A program made the translations under genes and the position numbers. Below are positions 1 through 6,906 of a DNA stretch of 10,729 nt, in pieces (position 1 is the stretch's first letter; each line of letters starts with the position of its first letter). This stretch comes from Parachlamydiaceae bacterium (lineage in GTDB: Bacteria; Chlamydiota; Chlamydiia; Chlamydiales; Parachlamydiaceae): contig JACDGH010000066.1 of NCBI GenBank assembly GCA_013815395.1, forward strand, positions 1-10,729, read 5' to 3'. The notes beneath the pieces are model-generated. The model searched no databases. It had not been told where the DNA came from and worked only from the letters and a program-made list of their open reading frames with translations.

Positions 1-542
1 CTCCATGCACAGGACCCAACTTTAGTGCCATCACTGTAGCATGAACCAAGAGCATGTGCAGCATCTTCAATGACGATTGTTTCTGGATTCTTGATTAACT
101 TATCCACTGTCTGCATATCTACAGGAATTCCTGCGAAATGGACGGGCACTACAACTGTTTTGCCACGCGAGGCGCGGCGATCCATGTTTATTTCAAGCTT
201 TGTAAGATCAATATTTCCTGTATTTCGGTCAATATCAAGAAATACTGGAGTTGCTTTTTGCTGGATTCCCGGACCCACCGAAGCAATAAATGAATTAGGC
301 GTAGTAATAATTTGATCTGCAGGGCCGATATCGGTAACGCGATAAGCAGCCATTAAAGCTGCAGTTGCATTTGTGAAGGCGACACCATAGCGGGCACCAC
401 AATAAGAAGCTATTGCATTTTCAAAAGCCTCTACAAACGGTCCTCGCGTGATTATTGACGTTGCTAGCGATCGACAGACATATTCGATATCTTCTGAAGA
501 AATACTAGGTTGAGCATAAGGCAGAAATTTTTGAGTGTCCAT
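1..542 (-). CDS. pseC: DegT/DnrJ/EryC1/StrS aminotransferase, probably PseC-type (N-terminal part, cut by window edge)
   Basis: Only the first 180 residues are in the window; the gene runs off the left edge without a stop. Reading from ATG 542, the protein shows the fold-type I PLP-dependent sugar aminotransferase pattern: TNATAALMAAY at residues 58-67 matches the PLP-phosphate-binding segment, ITTPNSFIASV lies at 79-89, and IEDAAHALGS at 158-167 holds the Asp and His that contact the cofactor. The Schiff-base lysine would lie just beyond the edge and cannot be checked. The segments ITTPNSF, TPVFLDID, HALGSCYSDGTKVG resemble PseC, which transfers an amino group to a UDP-4-keto-6-deoxy-amino sugar on the way to pseudaminic acid. 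This would be a cytosolic step in making a surface sugar. Other DegT members acting on related nucleotide sugars remain possible. An in-frame stop lies upstream, and ATG 542 is the first ATG after it; its ribosome binding site is weak. The neighbouring gene is divergent, so partner pse genes cannot be seen here. Confidence 0.8.
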   Translation of the reverse strand, partial: MDTQKFLPYAQPSISSEDIEYVCRSLATSIITRGPFVEAFENAIASYCGARYGVAFTNATAALMAAYRVTDIGPADQIITTPNSFIASVGPGIQQKATPVFLDIDRNTGNIDLTKLEINMDRRASRGKTVVVPVHFAGIPVDMQTVDKLIKNPETIVIEDAAHALGSCYSDGTKVGSCAW

Positions 543-630
543 GGCAGCCCTGATAGTAATATTATTTAAAATGAGTTTTCCGGTTAAAATGCCGTGTTTG
601 GATAAAGGATGTCAATAGGATTTTTTTTAC

Positions 631-659
631 TTGGTAACTAATTCGAAATCGCTTACAAA
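631..659 (+). promoter_or_regulatory. candidate sigma70-type promoter for the degenerate MBL-fold gene
   Basis: TTGGTA (631-636) and TACAAA (654-659) are separated by exactly 17 nt and each match the -35 and -10 consensus at 4 of 6 bases. Transcription would start near 667, about 30 nt before the ATG at 698. The gap to the divergent aminotransferase gene is only 155 nt, so both promoters must lie close together. This is a pattern match only. Confidence 0.3.
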
Positions 660-697
660 TAATGTCTGATCCACACTAAGTTTTATGGGGGCGACAA

Positions 698-2248
698 ATG
701 AAACCTCAAGTGATAGAAAATTATTTACCTGATGTGCAAGAACAGCTTGCAGGCATTTTTGAGGAAAATCCCTCAGAAGAATTATTTTCATTTGAAGCGC
801 CTTTGTGCGACAACAATCAACCCTTATCAATCTCGAATGAAGCGCTACCTGTCTTATCTTTTGCTTCTTTCGATTTGCAACAACAGGAAACAACAATGAA
901 TACCGAAACACATGTTTATAATTACGCTAGTAATAGTGACCCATCTACCCAAGCCGAATTAACTCAAAGGCTATATTCTGCAACGGATGAAGCAAGCTCG
1001 TATACAGCATCTAATGAAACCTCCCACAATCATGCCTTCGACACCCTTAAAACCATGATTGACATCGATGCAATGACATTACAAACCCAAAATCAGCCTT
1101 CAATCGAAACTCAAGATATCGATCAAACCATTAATAACTACCATCAATTCCAATCTAACCAATTATCCAATTATCTAGAAGTTTGGTTAAAGCGCCCCCT
1201 TTTACCAGATCATTGCCTTCAGATTTTTCATGGCTGGAAAAATGGAAACAACCAATTAAATCCAACATCTTCCTTAGAATCTCCTTCTAATACCTTTTCT
1301 GACATACCTTCAAAGGCTTCGGGGGGATTTTACTTGAGGTGGAATAATAAAGGCATTGTTGTCAATCCTGGCAAAAAATTCATGTCCCATTTTCATCAGG
1401 CAGGATTACATATCAAAGATATCGATATGGTTATTGTCACTAATGAAGATCATGAGACTTATGCTGACATTCAAGAGATTTATGAGTTGAATTTTCGCCT
1501 AAATCGTGCAAGCGGCGATCAACAAATTATTCACTACTACCTAAATCAAAAAGCGCATCAAAAGCTTTCGACTCTATTAAAACCTCATTCAAAGTCAGAA
1601 AGAAACGCCATTCACTGTTTAGAACTCTTTCCCGAATCCCCTGAAATTGAACAAGTCAAATTAGGCGATGGCTTGCTCCTTCATTACTTTACAACTCAAC
1701 CGCAATTTTCTTTAACTTCGGCCTCTTTGCGGCACCAAGACCTCTCACAATCAAATTTGGGAATCCGATTAGAACTATCAAAATCCCACTTAGGTGAAAC
1801 TTCACATGTCACTATAGGATATCTTTCCAATGCAGGATGGACCCCTTTTGTCGGACAACATTTAGCAAATTGTGATCTTCTATTAGCCGGAATTGGCAAT
1901 ACCAATCAAAACGACTATAGTAAAATTGTGCATCTTGATGAATGCCTGGGTTATTACGGTGTATGCTCTCTTTTAGAAGATACAATGCCGAAATTGCTCA
2001 TTTGCACTGAATTTGGATCAAGAGAAGGCGATCTGCGCTTAGAACTGATCAAGAAAATGCGTTCAGAGTATCAAGAAAGTACAACAACCATCCTTCCTGG
2101 TGATATTGGTATGTATGTGGATTTACAATCTCTGTCTATCAAATGCTCGATCACACACGAATATGTGAATCCAAGCTTGGTTAAAGTAATGCGCTCTTCA
2201 GGTTTATTCGGGATTATGAATTATCTTGCACCATCAAGTTACCTATAA
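698..2248 (+). CDS. Degenerate metallo-beta-lactamase-fold protein with long acidic N-terminal region
   Basis: Function unknown. Residues 1-205 are polar, rich in Q, N, S, T and acid: between residues 3 and 164 I count 25 Asp/Glu against one Arg (91) and one Lys (118), with no membrane segment. From about residue 207 it resembles MBL-fold hydrolases: GGFYLRWNNKGIVVNPG (209-225) corresponds to the beta-strands ending in the usual D-P-G, and DMVIVTNEDHETYADI (243-258) sits where a metal-binding T-H-x-H-x-D-H motif is expected. Here that motif reads T248-N-E-D-H-E-T254, so none of its four ligands is kept in place. The later bridging Asp is Asn378 (GYLSNAGW); His346 and His412 may be remnants of other ligand positions. 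The C-terminal PKLLICTEFG (431-440) also fits the fold. It is therefore probably a non-catalytic or altered MBL-fold protein. The start at 698 has a GGGGG tract 6 nt upstream. ATG 896 (Met67), with AGGAAA 5 nt before it, is a credible alternative. A secreted effector role is possible but unsupported. Confidence 0.75.
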   Translation: MKPQVIENYLPDVQEQLAGIFEENPSEELFSFEAPLCDNNQPLSISNEALPVLSFASFDLQQQETTMNTETHVYNYASNSDPSTQAELTQRLYSATDEASSYTASNETSHNHAFDTLKTMIDIDAMTLQTQNQPSIETQDIDQTINNYHQFQSNQLSNYLEVWLKRPLLPDHCLQIFHGWKNGNNQLNPTSSLESPSNTFSDIPSKASGGFYLRWNNKGIVVNPGKKFMSHFHQAGLHIKDIDMVIVTNEDHETYADIQEIYELNFRLNRASGDQQIIHYYLNQKAHQKLSTLLKPHSKSERNAIHCLELFPESPEIEQVKLGDGLLLHYFTTQPQFSLTSASLRHQDLSQSNLGIRLELSKSHLGETSHVTIGYLSNAGWTPFVGQHLANCDLLLAGIGNTNQNDYSKIVHLDECLGYYGVCSLLEDTMPKLLICTEFGSREGDLRLELIKKMRSEYQESTTTILPGDIGMYVDLQSLSIKCSITHEYVNPSLVKVMRSSGLFGIMNYLAPSSYL

Positions 2249-2357
2249 AAAAAATTACTTTATTAGGCTGGTTAGCACCGCCAAGCAGGAAAATAGCAAA
2301 AAAGCATAAAGCCGAGCTTGCAAATTTTAAAATAAATATTTTGTTCATCTCGCTCAT

Positions 2358-2386
2358 TTGATTATCAGTGGGTTAGCATATATAAG
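2358..2386 (+). promoter_or_regulatory. dnaA: candidate sigma70-type promoter for dnaA-gnd
   Basis: TTGATT (2358-2363, 4 of 6) and TATAAG (2381-2386, 5 of 6) are spaced by exactly 17 nt. A start near 2393 would give a leader of about 115 nt before dnaA. A small palindrome, ACACGTGT at 2425-2432, falls in that leader. A second, weaker -10-like hexamer, TAGAAT at 2457-2462, lies nearer the gene without a good -35. The rest of the 259-nt gap from 2249 holds AT-rich DNA without a clear terminator or RNA gene. Confidence 0.4.
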
Positions 2387-2507
2387 ATTAATTTTTGCAG
2401 ATAAATAGCTTGCAGCCTAAGTTCACACGTGTTAGATTTTAACGACGTAATACCTCTAGAATACGCTGTGGAAACGTTGTTCATAACTCTTAAAGGACTC
2501 AAAACTT

Positions 2508-3854
2508 ATGTTAGCTTGCGATACTTGTGAAGCATGGACTCAATTTCTTTTATATGTTAAGGATCGTAGTTCAGTAACTGCATTTGGAAATTGGCTTGCA
2601 CCCATCACCGTTTTAGAGCATTCTTCAGATGAAGTCACTCTCGAAATACCAAATGTTTTCGTGAAGGAATATATCCTTTCTAACTATAAAAAAGATTTAT
2701 GTGCCTTTTTACCTGTACATGCAGATGGAGAACCGGCTATTAAGTTTGTTGTCGCCGCACAACAAAAAAAGGCGCCAGCAGAAATTCAACAGGCACCTGC
2801 ATCGGAAGAGAATATAACTGAGTCGAAGTCTTTTGACATTAAACTTAATCCAAATTACCGTTTTGACACCTTCATTGAAGGTCCCACAAATCAATTTGTG
2901 AAATCTGCTGCTGTAGGTGTCGCTGCCCGACCAGGGCTCTCATACAATCCACTGTTTATCCACGGAGGCGTTGGATTAGGAAAAACGCATCTTTTACATA
3001 GCATCGGTTATCAAGTACTGGAATCCCATAAGAAGCTACGCGTTCAATGCATTACCACTGAAGCTTTTATTAATGAACTTGTCGACAATTTGCGCAATAA
3101 ATCAGTTGACCGCATGAAGCGATTCTATCGTTCGGACGTTGATGTGTTGTTAGTGGATGATATTCAGTTTTTGCAAAACCGATTGAACTTCGAAGAAGAA
3201 TTTTGTAATACTTTTGAAACACTTATTAACCAGAAAAAACAAATTGTCATTACAAGTGATAAACCCCCTTCCCAGCTTAAATTATCTGAACGCATGATCG
3301 CGCGCATGGAATGGGGACTAGTTGCCCACGTTGGCGTGCCTGAGCTTGAAACGCGTGTAGCCATTCTCCAACATAAAGCTCAGCAGAAGGGATTAGATAT
3401 TCCCAATAGTATTGCTTTTTATATTGCCGAACATATATTCAATAATGTGAGACAACTAGAGGGAGCGGTTAATCGCTTAAGCGCCCATTGCCGATTAATG
3501 AATCTGAATATTACCGAAGAACTAGTTGAAAAAGCTTTACGCGAAATGCTACAGCATGCTCCTAGTCAGAAAATTTCTGTTGAGCAGATATTAAAATGTG
3601 TCGCTGCCGTTTTCCAAGTACGCGTAAGTGATTTGCGAGGAACAACTCGCACAAAAGAAGTGGCTTTACCTCGTCAAGTAGCTATGTATTTAGCCTGGAA
3701 ATGGATTAATGAATCATTGGCAATGCTGGGAGCCTCATTTGGTAAAACTCACTCGACGATTTTACACGCTTGTAAAAGTATTGAAAAGAAAATCTCTGAT
3801 GACGAAACCTTGCGCCGTCAAATCAGCATGGTTGAACGCAGCATTAGCGCATAA
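2508..3854 (+). CDS. dnaA: Chromosomal replication initiator protein DnaA (chlamydial DnaA1 type)
   Basis: AAA+ ATPase that binds DnaA boxes and opens the replication origin. All four domains are present in 448 residues, a normal length. Domain I spans about 1-70, a short linker about 85-110, the AAA+ core about 111-340 and the DNA-binding domain about 352-448. Walker A is GGVGLGKTH (153-161), Walker B VLLVDD (213-218), sensor 1 TSD (249-251), the arginine-finger region SERMIARMEWG (260-270) and sensor 2 VRQLEG with Arg315. In the DNA-binding domain FGKTHSTILHACKSIEKK (411-428) replaces the usual R-D-H-[ST]-T by K-T-H-S-T. From memory this is a feature of chlamydial DnaA1, not damage. Chlamydiae usually carry two dnaA genes; the second is not in this window. 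An AAAGGA ribosome binding site ends 10 nt before ATG 2508. gnd follows after 27 nt, suggesting one transcript. There is no cluster of DnaA boxes upstream, so this is probably not the origin. Confidence 0.97.
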   Translation: MLACDTCEAWTQFLLYVKDRSSVTAFGNWLAPITVLEHSSDEVTLEIPNVFVKEYILSNYKKDLCAFLPVHADGEPAIKFVVAAQQKKAPAEIQQAPASEENITESKSFDIKLNPNYRFDTFIEGPTNQFVKSAAVGVAARPGLSYNPLFIHGGVGLGKTHLLHSIGYQVLESHKKLRVQCITTEAFINELVDNLRNKSVDRMKRFYRSDVDVLLVDDIQFLQNRLNFEEEFCNTFETLINQKKQIVITSDKPPSQLKLSERMIARMEWGLVAHVGVPELETRVAILQHKAQQKGLDIPNSIAFYIAEHIFNNVRQLEGAVNRLSAHCRLMNLNITEELVEKALREMLQHAPSQKISVEQILKCVAAVFQVRVSDLRGTTRTKEVALPRQVAMYLAWKWINESLAMLGASFGKTHSTILHACKSIEKKISDDETLRRQISMVERSISA

Positions 3855-3865
3855 TTGTAATTTTT

Positions 3866-3872
3866 AAAGGAG
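3866..3872 (+). promoter_or_regulatory. gnd: ribosome binding site that sets the gnd start
   Basis: AAAGGAG ends 9 nt before ATG 3882. A TTG codon at 3876, in the same frame, is only 3 nt away and so too close. The ATG is therefore the likely start, two codons shorter than the longest reading. Confidence 0.75.
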
Positions 3873-3881
3873 TCCTTGTAT

Positions 3882-5333
3882 ATGCTTCAAGCTGATATAG
3901 GTTTAATTGGCCTCGCGGTCATGGGACAAAATCTAGCTCTCAACATGAATGATCATGGATTCGTAGTAGCGGTTTACAATCGCACTGTATCGAAAATTGA
4001 TGATTTCTTACAAGGACCCGCTAAAGGGTCGCATATCATCGGAGCACATAATCTCCAAGAATTTATTAGCACATTAAAACGTCCCCGGCGCATCATTCTA
4101 ATGGTTAAAGCCGGAGTGGCTGTAGATGAATTCATAAATTTATGCATTCCACTTCTTGAAAAAGGTGACATACTGATTGATGGCGGAAATAGCCTATTTA
4201 CTGATACTGAAAGACGTTGTAAAGCTTTAAAAGAGCAAGGTCTTATTTTTATTGGCGCTGGGGTTTCAGGTGGCGAAGAAGGTGCGCGACATGGCCCTTC
4301 AATTATGCCAGGGGGAAATCCGGAGGGATGGCCGCACGTAAAAGATATTTTTCAATCGATCAGTGCGAAAGCCGACAATGGCGAGCCTTGCTGCGATTGG
4401 GTTGGAGAGGGTGGAGCAGGTCATTATGTAAAAATGGTGCATAATGGCATTGAATATGGGGATATGCAGCTGATCTGCGAAGCTTATAATTTGATGAAGA
4501 CCGGACTTAACCTGAGCACTAAGCGTATAGGTGCAGAGTTTGCTACTTGGAATAAGACCGAATTAGATAGTTATTTGATTGAGATAACTAGTCGCATTTT
4601 TGAAGTTAACGATAAAGATGGAACACCTTTATTGGACAAAATTTTGGATGTAGCTGGCCAAAAAGGCACTGGAAAATGGACTGTCATTAATGCTTTGGAT
4701 TTAGGATTACCCTTGACTCTGATCAGTGAAGCTGTTTTTGCTCGCTGCTTATCGGCATTGAAGGAAGAACGCGTGGAAGCAAGCCTATATCTGGAAGGGC
4801 CTAAATCAACTTGGCAAGGCAATCAAGAAGAATTCATCGAAAATATCCGTCAAGCCTTGTACGCTTCTAAAATCATTAGTTATGCCCAAGGTTTTATGCT
4901 TATGCGTCAAGCAGCGCAAGAATATAAATGGAATCTGAATTATGGAGGCATTGCCCTAATGTGGCGTGGAGGATGTATAATCCGTAGTCGCTTCTTAGAA
5001 AAAATTAAAGATGCTTTTGCAACTAATACAAACCTGAAAAACTTGCTACAAGATGGTTTTTTTAGAGACGAGATTAGCAAAACCCAAAAAGGATGGCGTA
5101 AGGTCATTTCGGCCGCAGCTGAACTAGGAATTCCAATCCCTTGCTTTAGCACAGCTCTTTCTTTTTATGATGGCTACCGCTCTGCATGGTTGCCAGCAAA
5201 CTTGCTACAAGCTCAGCGAGACTTCTTCGGAGCGCATACTTATGAGCTCATTGATAAGCCAAGAGGTGAATATTTCCATAACAACTGGACAGGTACCGGT
5301 GGAATTGTGAGCTCTACCAGCTACAATGCATAA
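3882..5333 (+). CDS. gnd: 6-phosphogluconate dehydrogenase, decarboxylating
   Basis: Oxidises and decarboxylates 6-phosphogluconate to ribulose 5-phosphate with formation of NADPH, in the oxidative pentose phosphate pathway in the cytosol. The 483-residue length is typical of the long bacterial form. The Rossmann motif GLIGLAVMGQNLALN (7-21) with NRT at 33-35 indicates NADP binding. GVSGGEEGARHGPSIMPGG (127-145) and VKMVHNGIEYGDMQ (183-196), with the catalytic Lys184, line the substrate site. The family signature ILDVAGQKGTGKW lies at 254-266. QRDFFGAH (445-452) supplies the C-terminal Arg and His that reach the partner subunit's active site. Nothing important is missing. It lies 27 nt after dnaA and lacks an obvious own promoter, so it is probably read from the dnaA transcript. 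The stop is 8 nt from the converging stop of plsC. Confidence 0.97.
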   Translation: MLQADIGLIGLAVMGQNLALNMNDHGFVVAVYNRTVSKIDDFLQGPAKGSHIIGAHNLQEFISTLKRPRRIILMVKAGVAVDEFINLCIPLLEKGDILIDGGNSLFTDTERRCKALKEQGLIFIGAGVSGGEEGARHGPSIMPGGNPEGWPHVKDIFQSISAKADNGEPCCDWVGEGGAGHYVKMVHNGIEYGDMQLICEAYNLMKTGLNLSTKRIGAEFATWNKTELDSYLIEITSRIFEVNDKDGTPLLDKILDVAGQKGTGKWTVINALDLGLPLTLISEAVFARCLSALKEERVEASLYLEGPKSTWQGNQEEFIENIRQALYASKIISYAQGFMLMRQAAQEYKWNLNYGGIALMWRGGCIIRSRFLEKIKDAFATNTNLKNLLQDGFFRDEISKTQKGWRKVISAAAELGIPIPCFSTALSFYDGYRSAWLPANLLQAQRDFFGAHTYELIDKPRGEYFHNNWTGTGGIVSSTSYNA

Positions 5334-5341
5334 GGGAGTCC

Positions 5342-5983
5342 TTAAGGAGGCAAACCTTGTGCTCCGTGTTCATACCACACCTTTAACGCCACGATCGCCT
5401 CTTTAACATGCATCGCTATAGCTTCTTTTGCTGCTTTTTTATCAAGATGGCTAAATTGCATGATATAAATAGGCGACCCAAAAACGCATGCCGTCTTTCC
5501 CCAAATTTTAGGAAACCGGCGATGTCTATTCCAAATGGCATACGATCCCGCAATGTAAGTAGGTATGACAGGAGATTGACAGCGAAGCGCAAGCATGCCA
5601 ATCCCTGATTTAACTACAGTTATTTCCCCATCTGCAGAACGGATTCCTTCAGGAAAAATAACCACTTTTTGATTTTTACCAAGCAATTGACAAATCAATT
5701 TAATGGACGCGAGATCTTGCTGCGTGCCCGAAACAGGATAAGCATTCAATCGAGAAATCAAGCTTCCTAATATAAATTTATCAAATAAGGATTTTCGAGC
5801 CAGAAAAGCGATCTCTTCAGGCCAGGAAAGGCAAATAATGGGGGGATCTAAAAATGAAGTATGGTTAGGGGCTATGATTCCCCTTCCTTCAATAAAATGC
5901 TCCAGACCATAGATTCGATGGCGATGAAATAATTGAAAATACCCTTTAAAAATGCCGCGCACTAAGCCATAAAACAGTTTCAT
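5342..5983 (-). CDS. plsC: 1-acyl-sn-glycerol-3-phosphate acyltransferase (PlsC/LPLAT family)
   Basis: Adds the second acyl chain to lysophosphatidic acid to give phosphatidic acid, at the inner face of the cytoplasmic membrane. The 213-residue protein has the LPLAT motifs in order: NHTSFLDP at 40-47 gives the catalytic HX4D (His41, Asp46), ARKSLF lies at 62-67, FPEGIRS at 110-116 is the glycerol-phosphate-binding motif, and VIPTYIAGS (139-147) is motif IV. The first 20 residues are moderately hydrophobic and may attach to the membrane. Its ATG overlaps the stop of the upstream membrane protein gene in the sequence ATGA, so translation is probably coupled. No separate promoter is seen. A related acyltransferase such as an alternative acyl-glycerol-phosphate enzyme cannot be excluded, but the short length and the motifs fit PlsC well. 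Confidence 0.9.
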   Translation of the reverse strand: MKLFYGLVRGIFKGYFQLFHRHRIYGLEHFIEGRGIIAPNHTSFLDPPIICLSWPEEIAFLARKSLFDKFILGSLISRLNAYPVSGTQQDLASIKLICQLLGKNQKVVIFPEGIRSADGEITVVKSGIGMLALRCQSPVIPTYIAGSYAIWNRHRRFPKIWGKTACVFGSPIYIMQFSHLDKKAAKEAIAMHVKEAIVALKVWYEHGAQGLPP

Positions 5984-6858
5984 TCTACCACTTCACGCTT
6001 CATTTTAGGTACTTCTTTTTCGATCTTCTTGTCTTGATCCTGTAGGTAATTAAAGATAGCCACTTTCAAGAAAGGAGACATCGCATTAGCTGGAACAACT
6101 CCTTCGCTATCATTTACAGAAAGGTTTTTAAGATAATCTGGATTAGAATTCGCCACAATATTTCTCCAAAAATTGCGAGCATAGTGTGGATAGCTGACAA
6201 GGAATTGGCGCATTTCGGGCAATGTCGGTTTCACTTGATTGATCGCTTCCCCATCTTTAAAGTAATTTTTCCAGCCTTGAAAAGCTATACGCACATCTGT
6301 GGGTAGATCTGACACTTCTAAAGTATTTAAATCTTCTTTTTGTCTTGAAGCCAACACTTGAACCATTTGCACGTATTCCTTAGGGGCGGCAGGCCAATAA
6401 GGAGGTTGCCATTCTGGAACTTCATCCAGAAATTTATGAAAATCAGCCTGATTAATTTTACCAAATGAAGTCTCATCTTTTACTAAACGACTCCATGTAT
6501 GATAACGAAAGAGTAATTCTGGAGGAGCGTCGACATAGTGATCGGCTGAGGCCAATTCCATAGTCACATTATCAACATATTGGAATCCGGTGAGATATCC
6601 ACTTTTCTGTTTAGAATTGATACGCATAAACTCTGGATTCTGCCAAAGAAATAAAGATACCTGCCGATTGGTCACCTGTAAAAAGGGACTTTCCTTAAAT
6701 AATGTACTGATTCGACCCGAATACCACGAGCTTCCACCCCATAAAAGAGCTAAAATAACTGTCAGCAAAAACAACCATAGCCAAAAAGGAAATGGATTTT
6801 TTTTATATCCTTCTTGTATAAAGTCTTTTTCTTGTAACTCTGGTGGTGGTGTCGACAT
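5980..6858 (-). CDS. Unrecognised single-pass membrane protein, co-translated with plsC
   Basis: I do not recognise this 292-residue protein. A polar N-terminus of about 23 residues is followed by one strong hydrophobic segment (about 24-41, PFWLWLFLLTVILALLW), then about 245 mostly hydrophilic residues rich in aromatic residues and prolines (for example PEWQPPYWPAAP). No cleavage site is evident, so the segment is probably an uncleaved anchor with the large part outside the cytoplasm. There are no cysteines or recognisable catalytic motifs. AAGG 7 nt before ATG 6858 is a fair ribosome binding site. The 4-nt overlap with plsC suggests a shared operon and perhaps a membrane-related role, but that is inference. 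The N-terminal look is faintly like small respiratory oxidase subunits; I would not assign it. Confidence 0.8.
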   Translation of the reverse strand: MSTPPPELQEKDFIQEGYKKNPFPFWLWLFLLTVILALLWGGSSWYSGRISTLFKESPFLQVTNRQVSLFLWQNPEFMRINSKQKSGYLTGFQYVDNVTMELASADHYVDAPPELLFRYHTWSRLVKDETSFGKINQADFHKFLDEVPEWQPPYWPAAPKEYVQMVQVLASRQKEDLNTLEVSDLPTDVRIAFQGWKNYFKDGEAINQVKPTLPEMRQFLVSYPHYARNFWRNIVANSNPDYLKNLSVNDSEGVVPANAMSPFLKVAIFNYLQDQDKKIEKEVPKMKREVVE

Positions 6859-6875
6859 ATTTTGACCTTATGAAA

Positions 6876-6897
6876 GGCCTAACCGCATGGCTAGGCC
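6876..6897 (-). terminator. strong hairpin between the DUF1207-type gene and the membrane protein gene
   Basis: A 22-nt inverted repeat: GGCCTAGCC and CGGTTAGGCC pair as a 9-bp stem with one G-T pair and a 4-nt loop. It begins 9 nt beyond the stop codon of the outer membrane protein gene. Read on the minus strand it is followed by only three T residues, so it may be a partial terminator or a processing or stability element, with some transcription passing into the two genes after it. Confidence 0.55.
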
Positions 6898-6906
6898 GCC
6901 GTTTGT

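Noticed and set aside
101..109. TTATCCACT as a DnaA box
   Set aside because: One mismatch to TTATCCACA, but single and inside a coding region, as expected by chance.
70..315. Plus-strand open frame of 81 codons
   Set aside because: It lies antisense to the aminotransferase gene, whose minus-strand frame has clear family motifs over the same bases.
587..615. TTGACA on the minus strand (615-610) as the -35 of the aminotransferase gene
   Set aside because: The hexamer is perfect, but with 17-18 nt spacing the -10 matches at most 3 of 6 bases, so I did not list it as a promoter.
2262..2286. Possible terminator hairpin after the MBL-like gene (GCTGG with CCAAGC)
   Set aside because: The stem is short and bulged and no T tract follows.
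2467..2475. TGTGGAAAC as a DnaA box upstream of dnaA
   Set aside because: It matches TGTGGATAA at only 7 of 9 positions and is isolated; no cluster suggests an origin or clear autoregulation.
2249..2507. Search for tRNA or other RNA genes in the gap before dnaA
   Set aside because: No cloverleaf, T-loop motif or known RNA signature was found; promoter-like elements are the only signals.
5344..5400. AAGGAGG on the plus strand just after gnd, followed by TTG and GTG codons
   Set aside because: The frames opened by these codons stop within about 20 codons, and the bases encode the C-terminus of plsC on the other strand.
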